The notes below the pieces were generated by a model. The model did not search any database and was not told the origin of the DNA. It saw only the letters and a list, made by a program, of their open reading frames with translations. 64,000 nt of DNA from NCBI GenBank assembly GCA_964057225.1, contig OZ059899.1:5456001-5520000 (forward strand). The letters are read 5' to 3'. Within the stretch, counting starts at the first letter, position 1. Each line of letters opens with the position of its first letter. The position numbers and the translations under genes were made by a program. Origin of the DNA: Auanema rhodensis (taxonomy: Eukaryota; Nematoda; Chromadorea; Rhabditida; Rhabditidae). Shown here piece by piece: positions 51,401 to 63,976 of this stretch.

Positions 51401-52984
51401 GCCCTCCAGAATCATGTATCTCTAAATGTTCCCCAGACTTCCTCTCCTGAAATTCCTTCGTCACAAAGTGATATTATAAATCTCACACCTCCAGCTGTTC
51501 ATGAACAGTTTCCTCCTATGGTTTCCCATCAAAATATATCGCCTGAAGCTCGTTTACCGAATCTCAATCTTCACACTTTTGCATCACAACTTCCTCAAGA
51601 TACACAACCTCAATCAATTCCTCAAAATATTCCATTCCACTTCATTCAGCAAAATACTCCCATCCAGCCAGTTTCTGAGATGATTCCTGTGCAGTTTATC
51701 TTCCGAAATCCTACAAATTCAGCACCTATGATGATTACTCAGAATATTCCTACTAATGAGCTTGTTCAGCTGCTTGCTGCTGAGTTCATGTCTCAAAATC
51801 CATCTATGAATGCTCAGCAATCTCCAACCTTCCCAGAGCAACAAACATTTGCACGAACACAGTTTCCTCCTAGCGTATTCCCCGTGCAAAATAATCAAAA
51901 TATTCCTACATCAAAACCTGCAGCAATGTCATTGCAACAAAATTCAACTGTACCAACTGAAGCTCAACAAGTTCTTAAAACAAATAATGTGCCTACCTTT
52001 GATTCTACTACAACAACATTCGAGCCCCAGGCAGTAACCGTGCAACCTCCTCAACCAATAGTTTCTCAAATTCCTATTCAAAATCATAATCCCGTGGAAA
52101 ATAGTTTCAGTATTGATGCTGAACCAAAACAAGACTTTGTTAAGCATCTTAATGATGTTATACCTTCCATACCCCGACCAATACAATCTCCTCCCCAATT
52201 TGTCCAACGGCCGGTACAACCTGCTCAACCATTTATTTCATCTATCCAATCTTCTCAACATATTTCAACAACAACATCTCCTTCCGTCAATATTCGAATT
52301 CCTGCTCACCGTTCTCAATCTTTGTTTGATTCCAATTCAGAACCCTTCCAACGAAGGCTTCTTCAACCTGCTCCGGAAACTATTAACTCAATCTGGGGAC
52401 AAGAAGCACTTAGATTCCCTGAATTAATTTCACCTGTTGAACAATCCTTATTGTTAAACTCGATTATTTCACCAGCAACTGGAGAAACTGTACCAGTGTT
52501 TCAACGTAACCCATTTCAACATCTACCTTTCGCTAATTCTGCCCCGGCATCACCTCCAGGAACATCAAAGTTCTTCCAAACAGAACTTCGTCCAGAACAC
52601 CCCTTCGAAGCTCAAATTGAAACAACAACATCACATCCTGATTTTTTGATCACCGAATCTAGTCAAAGTACAACTGAGACAATAAGTACAACAACCGAAG
52701 CAATAACTACAGTTGCTGAAGTAGGATCTGAAGCTGATATCAGCACGTTAAGTCCATTACCTCTGATTGGAGGTCCTGTTCCACCGCCAAAGGAAACAGC
52801 TTTTGATGGAAAGTTCACACAAGAATCACCCAGTATTGTTAGTTGTAACCATAATAACTATTTTTTCAATTTTGATATATTTCAGAAAGATGGACCACCT
52901 AGTCAAGTTCCAACATGGCAGTGGTTAATGGAACACCCAGCTCGTATGCGAGCTTTACTTCGTAGACGAAAGATGCGCGTCTGA
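48409..52984 (+). CDS. Large secreted Pro/Gln-rich protein with Cys-containing N-terminal domain
   Basis: ATG 48409 gives a signal peptide, MRLLFILTLAFCWGRCEA. An N-terminal domain of roughly 200 residues has eight cysteines: PHCRTPRNAA, SCAPCKTGSRFSYAP, FRCANNSHLCVEATDG, ISCNSCNGAMKQCPLL. Then come Tyr/Pro-rich linkers, a poly-Thr patch (YPTTTTTTTTTPTVKP) and one huge exon (50926-52837) of degenerate Pro/Gln/Ser repeats with MAXQNIP/SQNVP-like units. The C-terminus (PSQVPTWQWLMEHPARMRAL) ends in a basic RRRKMRV. A 131-nt intron (50795-50925) joins EVK to the APVPVHMKND start of the big exon. I do not recognise the family. A cuticle or extracellular-matrix role is a guess from composition. 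Confidence 0.8.
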
Positions 52985-53310
52985 ATTTCGTTTAATCATT
53001 GAACAAACATTATTATAATATGAAATATTTTTTATTATTATAGTAATATATCATTGTATAAATTATTATAAAGCTCGAATTAAAGTGAAAGACAATTATA
53101 GGAAACCTATTAGATTGTAACAATATTGAAATCTATTAACATGAAAAGTTCCTATTTGATGATTTCAGTAGTCATTTTACCTATAGATAATCGAGATAAA
53201 TCTATTAAATGTATATAACACTGATAAGAAGATGAAAAACAAAGAAAAAAAAAACATAAAAATTGATTATGTATATTATGTGAAATAATTTGTATGATAA
53301 TAATAGATGG

Positions 53311-53330
53311 TCATGTCATGTCATGTCATG
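53311..53330. repeat. (TCATG)4 tandem repeat
   Basis: Four exact five-base units. Confidence 0.95.
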
Positions 53331-53600
53331 GAAAAAGAAAATGACTATCCTCATCCTATCTCACATTTGTTGATGAAAATATATAAAAACTATATAAATA
53401 GATGAGGTTAGTGCCATTTTATGGTCTTATATATGAACGTTTGAACTTTTGAATTCTAGAAATTTCTTAATTCTAGAATCATCTAATCTTGAGTTATTAT
53501 TCATTATCATGATCAAAGCACATAGAATCAAAAATTTGTTCTCTTTTCTTTCTTCTTAACCTTTTCTGTATTATTATGTTCTTTTTTACTTAATACAAAT

Positions 53601-53640
53601 ACACACACACACACACACATATATATAGTATATATATATA
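53601..53640. repeat. (AC)n/(AT)n compound microsatellite
   Basis: About nine AC units run into AT-rich dinucleotides. Confidence 0.9.
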
Positions 53641-53952
53641 ATAGAAAACACAAGGCACAATAGGACCAGCTGCTAGATGTACAGAACATGATATTCTCTC
53701 GACCTTGTTGAGCATGTAAAACAAGATGATGTCATTCATGTTTGATCATAAACATATTTGCAATTTAGTTTTCAAGGAAAATTTGATATGGAAAGAAAAC
53801 ACGAATGTTGGACAAATTAATTTTGAAAAGAGATTATTGGCTTCGCTCCCCGCAAATTTTTATTTGGTTTCTCATGAAAACCTATTAATCTAACCTCGAT
53901 CTTATACCCACATGTTATGAAGGAAAACATTTGTCTTTCTATTTCCTGTGAT

Positions 53953-56900
53953 TTAATGAGCTTTCGAAAATGCTCCCAGCATTAGACTTCCTGACTTCCA
54001 ACGCTTTTGACCTCCGGTTGACGAGTGAATGCCTCGTGCTCGACGCGCCTGCTTGATGTCGTCAACAGAAGATTGACGTCGTGAATGTCTGTAAATATGT
54101 GATCATATGTGTGCATTCACCGTTTTTCTGTTTTTGATAATTTTTTTTGTAAATCTCATGACTTGTACAACATATTAAGAAAATTATCTTCATAAATATT
54201 TAAGATAGTAGTTGCAGCAAAACCCTATTGTTATATAATTTTGTAAAAATTTATTTAAGATTGATAACTTTCGATTCGTTTTTTTTTTATTTTCTTATCT
54301 TCATTGAAGAATAATGATAGAATTATATGTATTATTGGATTATTATCTGTATAGTTTTTGCAAAAGACTAAATAATGCATATGTTTTATTGGAGATTGAT
54401 ATAATAAAAGAAAAAAATATAAATGATATATCATTAGTATTTAACTTCTTCTTTTTTCTTTTTTCTTGTCTTATGAATTAATTTATTATTTTAAAAGTTT
54501 TGTCTAATATTTCCCTTCGTTTATCTTTTGACACATTATGCTCTGTTTGATTTTGGATATCATCATAATCTGAAACTTACTTTGGTTTAACATAGAGATG
54601 CTGAGCATGTTGCGATCCCATAGCAGCTGATGAACTACTCGGCGATAAAGTTTCATTTGAAGAAATCTGCAAAGATGTGATTCAAGACAAAAAAGAAACA
54701 GCTGCATCTTTAATAAAAAAAACTTCAAAAGCAACTTTTCAAAGACTTATATATACACTTTTCATTGTTTAGTTTTATTAAAAGTTTCGTACCACAATTT
54801 GAGGTGAAGATACACAACTTGGAGAAGTTGGAGAAGTAGGCTGTGAAGATGCCATTGATAACCTGTAAATACCATAATAGTACTGTATCTCAAAATTCTA
54901 ATATTATAAAAGTATGATATTGATCTGATTCATTATTCGCCTTATTCTCAAACAACTTATTTTAAAAAGAACTTATCGTTCTACATACGTCATTCATCAA
55001 GACAGACGACGACATCACGCCTGGCGTTGACATCAAGCTGCGAGTTGACGAAATGTTGAGATAGTTTGAAAATCAGCGAACAGGAAAAAGAAGAAGAATT
55101 TGCGAAATAGTGAGTGAGCCAGAGAAATAAAAAGAAAGAGAGAGAGAAGAAAAAAAGAGAGGATAAACGAGACATACGGACATGAATAGAATCACTTACT
55201 TAGCTACATTGAGTAGCAGCTGTCCTGTAGAAGTGATACCTTCGTTACCCCCAGTTATCACTAAATTCTTGGTCAAATCTAAACGTTGTCGTCGTTCAAT
55301 TTCCGCATTCTCTTCAGCAATAATTTCCATTGTTCTTCTGAAAAGTAAAGAATGTTCATAAAATATCCCAATAAATACATTTTTTAAGAATATGTTTCCC
55401 TTCTCCCATAATAATAATAATATGTTTTCTTTTTGCCTTTATTTTCACCGTCGGTGTTTTTTTCTCAATAGACATAATAAGGGACTTCATATCAGCCCAT
55501 CTCCGAAGAGTTAGTGCTCGAATCTTCTGTCCGGCTGATAGGAACTATGTTCTCAAGCAGAAAACGGGTTTCCGACACGTGGTCGACGACTGTATGAACT
55601 GATAGCCATTAGAAGATGAAATAATTGAAATGAGAGCGAATGAGAGATAGAGAACAAGAGAAGAAAATATTAAATGAATTAACCTGGAGAGAAAAGATAG
55701 AAAGCTATGATGGTTTGATCATCTGCGTAACATAGACGTCATACCAACAACCTGTTGATTTTATTACATATCAATTTTAATTTCGGACACTTTCACACAT
55801 ATTTTTAATTTTTTTTGGCAATATTTATGTTCCGTGATCTATTTTCGGCTATAATAATGTTATTTATGATATAATTATTACGTGATGTTTTAGAAAAATG
55901 TAAAATTTTTTATTTTTCATTTTTACTTTATCTCAATCCACCCCCTCCCTCCCCCCTCTTCACTCGTCAACCTTTGCATGTCTTGCAAGCATGACGGGTC
56001 TCTCAATTATTCGGCCCAATCTATTTTTTCTTCAGAAGAAACAGATAACAATGAGAATACACCAATGATGAATAGAGCGATGGTGTGATAGGAGAAGCAA
56101 GCGCGCTAGACAGGGAGAGAGAGAAAGAAAGAAAGATAGAGAAAAGGTTAGAAAGATAGTGAGAGATAGAATAGTACCCTGGTGGACATTTGAATTTTAT
56201 TTGAAATAAGCGTGCGAATATAATAAGACCACGTGAGTTATTCTGATCATGAACATCTATATGATATTCATGTGACATATCTATATATAGTTAGCTTCTA
56301 ATCAAATAAAGATTTGTACCGTAATGCAGCATTTTTACCACCAGCTGAGCCTGTTACCATCCATGCTTCTGAATTCATATTTGGCCTGAAGTAGAATACA
56401 TTTTACAAAACATATTGTATAATTATTGAATAACCGTAATGTTGATGTCCAATATGCTAAGAAAATCATTAATGGAATTGAAAATACCACAATCGGAAGA
56501 ATAGCAATATTCATGAATTCTGTCATAGAATCATATCGAGGATACTTTTCATAACTGATTATTGACCATCCAAGGCGATTTGCAATTTCTGTCAGATGTT
56601 TTGTCAGCATATCTAAATTGCATCATCATTCTGAGCTAGTTTATCGTTCACGTAGCTATGTAGATATAAAGATATCTCTTATTTTTAAATTTTCTATCAA
56701 TTTATCTTTGGTTCTGACTTGTTGGTCATTTTAGGATCATAACATGAAACATAAATGACTAATATACCTTAGCTTATTGAATAGTATAAAGAATAGTTGA
56801 TTCTATTGATAAACATTAAATTAACAAAGATAAAAATAGAAAAGAAACTAGTATAATCTATTTCTATAATAGTACATATGTGAAGCACATACGTTTTTTT

Positions 56901-58038
56901 TTGTCAAAACTTTCAAACAACAGATATGACAGTAATAGAAAACACGAGAGTCTTTGAAAAAGAAAGAAAGAGAGAAAAGAAAAAGAAGAGAGAATAGTGT
57001 ACCTGATATGACTGCTCGTGGTATAAGTGGTCTTTGTTGTTTATTAGCAGCATCTGTATTATGGGGCAAAATGATGTAAAATTTAATTTGTATTGCTCCA
57101 TATTCTCGGCGTGGGAAACCATCAAGCAAAACTATTTGTTCCGGATTAAATATTATTCTGAAAAAAATATTTGATCATGAAGCAATCTGTTACTTCTTTG
57201 AGCGTTCTTTGAGCTTTTTAAATGTTTCTTCCGATATTGCGTTCAACTTAAAACATTGCTTAATCTTTGTGGTCTGACCACCCCCTTTTTTGTATTTTTT
57301 CGTTAAAAAAATCTTAAAACAGGTAGAAGATGATGAAAAAGATTGACATACGGAGTTCTCATGTTGCAAGCTGTCGCATTGTGACAATATTTGGTAGTAA
57401 TTTTGGCCATCGTTCGACGAAATGGCGAGATGAGATCAGGTAATGGAGCGTCAACACAATACGCTACCCTAATACCAGAAGACCACTCAAACATCTCGAG
57501 TTCTGGAAGCATTGATCTTATCAAAATCATTTTTTTTGTGCTCATCTATCTTTCAATGAGATGAAAAAAGGATCAGATGATTGATCTTGTTCACACAGTT
57601 TTTGGTTCAATCATCTGTCATTTGTTTGAAGAATAGCGAGGTATTGACTTGAACTTTTTAGTTTCAATAATTTGAGTGCAGAAAGAATCGAATTCCCATT
57701 GTTTGAGCATGAAGGTTTCAACATTATTTTATTTAAAAGATACTTTTCAATTTTTAAAGATTATTAGTGGTTGTATAGATAAGAAGAAACACATTACAGC
57801 CTGCTTTCAAAAGTTGATACGTTTGTTGGGACTCTTTGTAGCTGATGAAGCTTGGGCACAAAATGTTATACTCAAGTTTCCTCTGTTCAATATTTTCTTT
57901 GTGTTTCAATTGTTGTTTTAGAGAAATTTAATTTCAAAAAAGTTGTTTACCCTGATAACTAGGATCTTCTTGATGACCGGCATAACAGAATATATATGGA
58001 ATATATAATAATAAGCCAAATATCAGAATAAAAAACAT
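53953..58038 (-). CDS. Unrecognised single-pass membrane protein
   Basis: A likely first exon at 58038-57953 gives a signal peptide (MFFILIFGLLLYIPYIFCYA, then GHQEDPSYQ). From about 57520 exons join cleanly: SMLPELEMFEWSSGIRVAYC, DAPLPDLISPFRRTMAKI, NPEQIVLLDGFPRREYGAIQ, DMLTKHLTEIANRLGWSIIS. A transmembrane helix (IAILPIVVFSIPLMIFLAYW, about 56455-56515) follows. The cytosolic part has NSEAWMVTGSAGGKNAAL, EENAEIERRQRLDLTKNLV, QPTSPTSPSCVSSPQIV, SSSSAAMGSQHAQHLYVKPK and RQSSVDDIKQARRARG. It ends LMLGAFSKAH-stop at 53955-53953. The first exon ends in phase 1 while the next needs phase 0 or 2, so a small exon is missing from this model. The ectodomain is short; the cytosolic tail is Ser/Pro-rich. 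I cannot name the family. Confidence 0.68.
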
Positions 58039-61000
58039 GAACCAAATTCTATTCTGTAAAGGTTTTTAATTAATTATTAATCAGAAGCAAATAAAAGGTA
58101 AGAAGTAAATAAACAAAGATAATTTGTAGTTTAAAAATTGAATTTGAGACCAATAAGATCAAATCATTTTTGCCTGTCAAGCCAGAACATCATTTTTCAT
58201 TTTTGAACTTTTATATCACGAAAATGGCTAATAAAACATTTCAAGAATGATACTAAAAGATTATTAATAAATAAGAAAAATCATAAGATCATAAGAATAT
58301 CACGAGTCACACTACTATTGAGCTGAAAAGCATTATGTAATTGTAAAACATTATGCACATCTGGATGTATCATTGAATAATTGAAACCACTTTAAGCTTG
58401 TTGCACATATGTTTTGTGATTTGAAAATTAGACTATAAGATATAACATTGCAAAAAACGTTTTTTTTTATAGTTTTTGTCGCTTTCATCTTCAATGATTG
58501 GTCTTTCACATATCAATTTTCTATATAGTATTAATAATACGTTGACCTAACCCTACGAACTGACGTCAATCTATACTAAAATTTCATCAGACATAGTAAA
58601 ACAACTGATGCACTCTAATAGCTAATGAATGAGATGCCAGAAGGATAGCATCTCTATTTTGCTTCTTTTTACTAATTAAAGCCTTTTATGGTTCCAAAAG
58701 ACACTGATGCTACTGCTTTTAGTAAGATAAGATAATAGAAACGAGTTAAGACTATGTTGAAAAATAAGAAAAAGATTAGCTCTTGAACGAATTTCTTTTT
58801 CAAATTAGGAAAATGGGAAAAAATCGTGCCAGCTCAATTATAGTATGGATAACAAAGAAATAAATCAGCAAGTAAAGAATTTCTAAATAGAAAAATATTT
58901 TTTATAGTATATATAGAAATCTATACCACACATATTTTCGTGGGTACAGATGATTAGGGCGGCAATTTGATAGAGAACACCAGAGAGGAGATAGATGGAT
59001 CTAAGAATCATGAAGTCAGGCACTGGCTATTGTGCCTGCAGTGTCGGGTGCAAGTCAGGATAAGATGCTGTAGTTTAGAAGAAGAAGAACATGAGAGAAT
59101 ATGAGATAGATATTCTTCACTATCCGGTGGCAGGCGTCGAGAAACTTATCCTATATGCTTTGAATCTTAGAGTGAATAGAGAGAAAACGGACTAATTCTC
59201 CAAAACCTATCTTTCTCTCCTCAATGCTAGTGCTTTAACTTGAAATCGTTGTAAAAAAGAGCAGGTTCTTCTATCATTCTCTCTCTTCCCATATTTCAAT
59301 CTTGTTGATTATTTTCATTTTTTCCTCGGAGAAATATGAGATATCATCTCTTGACTTGTTTCCAACATATGTGCTATCATTGTTATACTTACTTTTGAAC
59401 TTAACCAATTAGTAATCAACTTGTCTATATATAAATATAGATTCTTAATATATAAAGTTACAAAACACCTATTAAATACTATAATGTTTCTGATACTCTG
59501 CAGAAAATAGACGCAGAGACCTTTCCATCTGTGTATTAACACACGTAAGCACTGAACCCGAGATGGGAGGAGGAGCCAACCAGACAACAAGAGAGAAGTG
59601 AAAGAGCGTGTCAGTCGCCTTCTCAGAGACCCTACTGATCACCAGCACAGCCAAATAGTCTCTGTACATAAATGATGATTGTTTGAAGCAGATTTTAAAA
59701 TTTTCAAAGCATAGGCCAGCTGATGACCATGGACGACCTCGGTCCGAATGTCAACTGTACCATTCTGCTTCTTCTCCTCTCACGTTGTAGTTTTGTATTA
59801 AGTGACCTTCTCAGCAATGTCTTTGTTTTCTCTTAATTTTTTATCATTTTTCTACACCGCTCTCTTTCCATTTCGCTATCTATTATTTTTTCAATTCCTC
59901 TTCATCATTTCTCTGTTTGCCTCGCTTCAAATTTCCACGTGATACGTGAGTTCGTCTACTGAGGCGCGCTTTTTTATTTCTATTTTTAAAATTCAAATCA
60001 GAGGTTGTCCAGTCACTGTTCTTTCTGCTCTCTTCCCCTTTCTTCGTTTTCTTTTTCTAGTTGCATGACAGTGTCGGCTCGTTTGTAAACTTATATAGAA
60101 GTCTTAACAATTTTACTTTTCTGCATAGGGTTAAGTTAAAGCACGTCAGGTTAGATGTCCGTTTCTTGTTTCTTAGCGTCCACTCTTCCAATTTGTCCTT
60201 GCCTTTAGATCCAGTTATCTCCCTTGCAAAGCAGAACACATCAAGGGTTGATTGCTTGGTTATAATGTCGTCACCTATTATTCACCCGTTTTCGTTGTAT
60301 CGATAATTTGTTAATTTCAAAAAGTACTTAGCACTGAGCAGTGTAATACCTACGTTATGGCGCTTTTAAAAAGCACCAAAAGTGAAGCAGTATGTCCCTC
60401 AGTTCTTTTCTTTATTCATCTTTTCATTTTTCCATCTCTCTCTAAACGTTTCTCTCATCTTCGCTCATCTGAAAGAAACACACGTTGCAAATAAAATCAT
60501 CACGGCATACACATACACACAGCTGTTCGTAGCGTTTGATTTTTTCTTTGGAAATGCCTATTTATTATATAAAGAAACGGCTGTTCATCCAGTTGTAGCC
60601 ATTTAAGTAGGACCATATCATTGCTTTTCAAACCTGTAGTTTCCTTGTTTCATCTGAAGTCAGTTTGCAAAGCGACCGCACTGTTCTGGTTACGTTGATT
60701 AAAAAGTGCAAAGCTTCTTTTGAACTTTGAACTTGTTCAAGCCATATGACTATTTTCTCAAAACTCGCAACTGTCTGCGCCTCCGCCTGGCTTTTACAAA
60801 TATTTAAAAAGTTTTTCATCAGTCAGCTACAACAGCAGCTTCACTTTGGTGTCTTAAACAAGCAGAAGCTGTGTTGCGGTTCATTCTACTGTCTAAGCAG
60901 GTTTAAAGGACTCCAAAGTTGAATTCACGAAGCCGTCAGAAATCTTGATGTCATTGTCATTATCCAAGGCGTTCGCTGATCAGTCATCATTCCAATTGTC

Positions 61001-62441
61001 TATTATCTCCTCCAGACTGTTTTCTGTGATTATTCGAGATCGTTCTATATCAAATATCGAAGACGTTTCTACTTATTATCAATCGTCCACATAATATGAT
61101 CTTACGATAATGATACCAGTATTTGAAGGATGAAGCCCAGCTGAACCTGAGTTAAATCAAGCCTACCTCCTGTTATTTATCTGTTAAATTATTTATTTGC
61201 ACAGCACTACTTGCTGCCAGCACACAGTCGTCAAACGATCACGTGATATATTACGAAGTTGTGATGAAATTCTCGTTTTTTCATTATTTTCGCTGATAAC
61301 GTCCTATTAGGTCAGTACTGGAGATTTTCGACTCCTTTGTCAATACACCACGACAGTACAAGTGCAAAGAGACAAATTAAAATTCGAAGAGTTCTTTGAG
61401 AGAAACGATATAAAACTATTCGGCTTTACTATAAGCAGTAATGTTAGCGCTCTACGAATTGTTCATATACGAGAGCAGTTTATGACCTAGGGTTTAATTA
61501 TTCTCAAGAGGGTAAAAACTTGGAGCAGAGCGAGAAGCGATTCTCTTATCTATCAGTATCATACTCTTCTCATATGGTCCTATGCTTTGATAAATAATAT
61601 ATTATCTTGCATCATGAGCGTTCAACAACGCGTCAGCTTTTTGCATCTATCTTCTCACAACTTTTTCGCATGATCAACTCTTGATTTTTGTGATTTGTGC
61701 GCAATCTGTGATAGGACTCTCGACCTCCCATTAAGCCCCACCCTCTTTTGCCTGTGCGTCGAATCTGTCCTACGATCTGTCTCGGACACAGTCGTCTTCT
61801 TCTTCTCTCGACCTTTTGTGTGCTCAAAGCGTGTGCGAGAGAGAGAGGAATAGGGCAACCATCACAGATCCACCTTTGTGCCACACAACAGGGTCAGCCG
61901 CTCCTGGTTCCCGCCTTCCGCACGTAAGAGAGGCTCCGATATACACGTGCTAGACTCAGTTTCTGTTGGGTCCAATCGCGTTGTTGCATCATCTTGCATC
62001 ATGCCCCACTCGCCTTTTGGTGGCCTGACAACAAGCGCCAATCCGTTCTCATTACGATCTTACCTCTTGTCCCAATTGGCGCTTGGTATAATTTAGTCAA
62101 ATATTTCCTCCTTAAAACATTTAGATCATTCAAGTTTCCTACATTTAAACATTCAGGTTCAAAAGTTAAAGCATTCTAGCTTCATCTTGCAATTTAAGCC
62201 CCCATTTTATGTTCTCAAGTACGCAATAAGCCGTTAGCCGTAACCCCGGGAAATTCCAATCAATTTTTTTCTTATTTCAAGTACGTAGTATGCACTTTAC
62301 GTCACTTTCATTGATCTTGATTATTTTGCCACCTCAAATTATTCAGTCTTGTCTTATCGACTTTGTTGCATACTCCTTTCTCTTAGATTGTATTTTAATT
62401 TTATGCTTATTACTCAAATTTCTTTTTAAGCTCTTTTAATA
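58039..62441. other. Long intergenic region upstream of BCAT
   Basis: No exon is supported on either strand. It contains GC-richer patches (about 60840-61000 and 61680-62090). A spliced-leader-like string at 61491-61510, followed by ggtaaaaact, is described in the findings. The ATG of BCAT is preceded by the acceptor-like tctttttaag. Confidence 0.5.
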
Positions 62442-63976
62442 ATGATTGGTCGGTTTCTCTGTCGCCCTCTGGAAGCTTGCAAGCAAGCAATTCGTAGTGG
62501 ATCAATTTCCTCACGGTAAGCTGAAACCGGAAACAGTAATAATTTTTTCTTTAGTAGTCAGGATAGTGCTCTACCATGGAGTCCATCTGGGGATCCACAC
62601 ACTTCCTTCTACGCAAGTGACTTGTTAATTACCCCCGTTAACGAGAAGAAGATGAAGCCTACAGATGTATGCTTTGTACTTCCGTTTTTTTCTTTATTTA
62701 TGAATTCCTAGAATGACAATCTCGGTTTTGGCTTACTTTTTGCCGATTATATGTTGGATATTGACTGGAACTCCAAGTCTGGTTGGACTCGTCCCCATAT
62801 TAAGAAAATGGAAAATCTTTCCATTCACCCTGCTGCGAAGGTATTTTTTCTAATTTGCGTATCTGAAATACAATTATTTATAGTCACTTCACTATGCTGC
62901 CCAGCTCTTTGAAGGAATGAAGGCATACAGAGGTGTTGACGGAAGAGTTCGCCTGTTCCGACCAGACTTGAATATGGCTCGTATGAGAAGATCTGCTGCA
63001 CGGTGTGCTCTTCCCGACTTCAATGGTGACCAATTAATTGATATTATTGTTGAATTGGTAATTTTCCATAGTAATATTTGTATTATATATTTCCGAACAG
63101 GTACGACAAGATCTGGACTGGGTTCCATACTCTGAAGTTGGATCTCTCTACATTCGTCCTACATTGATTGGAACTGATTCTACTCTTGGTGTAGCTCAAT
63201 CCTTAGATGCCAAGTTATTTGTTTTAACAGGACCTGTTGGAGGCTATTTCGGAAAAGGAAATCAGGTATATTCAAATTTCTACTTCTATAAAGTATAATA
63301 AATAATTTTAGGCAGTCACTCTTCTTGCTGATTCCAAATGTATCCGTGCTTGGCCCGGAGGTGTTGGACAATACAAAATGGGATGCAACTACGCTCCTAC
63401 TGTGAGAGTATCTGCCAATGCTTTAAATAAAGGCTGTCAGCAAGTTTTATGGCTTAGCGAAGAAGAGCAATGGGTATACATTTGCTAAAATAAAAAAAAA
63501 GTTATTATTTAAAATTAGGTAACCGAGGCAGGAACTATGAATATATTTATGTTCTGGCGTAATGAGCAGGGAGAGAATGAATTGGTCACCCCATCCCTCA
63601 AGAGCGGTTTGATTTTCTTTTCTGCGCACTATTAAAATATATCTTTTTAGGTGCCATTCTTCCCGGTGTAACTCGCCAGTCCCTTTTGGATTTATCCAGA
63701 CAATGGGGTGAATTCCAAGTTGTCGAAAAAGATTTCACTATTAAGCAATTGAAACAGGCTGCTAAGGAAAATCGGGTAAGAAATGCTCTACTGCTATTGA
63801 CAGCTGATATCTGTCTCGAGTTAATTATTTAATTTTAAGGTATTTGAATTCTTCGGATGTGGTACAGCTGCTGTTGTAACACCCGTGGAAGGTATTTTAT
63901 ATGTTAACCATGAAACTCAACAAGAAGAAAGAATCTCTATCCCAACTATGAGTAGTCCATATGGAATAATGAAGAG
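62442..63976 (+). CDS. BCAT: Branched-chain amino acid aminotransferase, mitochondrial (3' part outside window)
   Basis: A PLP enzyme that transaminates Leu, Ile and Val. ATG 62442 gives [20 protein letters not shown], a mitochondrial-type leader, across a 52-nt intron to [20 protein letters not shown]. The core has [56 protein letters not shown] and [34 protein letters not shown] contains the PLP lysine, followed by [29 protein letters not shown] and [12 protein letters not shown]. The human redox CxxC is replaced here (GTAAVVTPV), as is common outside vertebrates. The last visible exon ends at 63976 with gtatgt following; the C-terminal part lies beyond the window. Confidence 0.95.

Larger units (their letters stand above)
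52985..53952. other. Convergent 3' flank region
   Basis: AT-rich spacer between two converging genes, with short tandem repeats. No coding signal. Confidence 0.55.

Noticed and set aside
52837-52885. Coding continuity through VSCNHNNYFFNFDIFQ in the secreted protein
   Set aside because: The segment has perfect intron borders and intron-like base composition, so it is treated as an in-frame intron rather than constant coding sequence.
55080-55170. GA-rich purine tract and the matching Ser/Phe/Leu open frame
   Set aside because: Low-complexity intronic sequence of the membrane protein gene; no gene signal.
57676-57921. 81-codon plus-strand open frame
   Set aside because: No recognisable motif, no splice context, and it lies in an intron of the opposite-strand gene.
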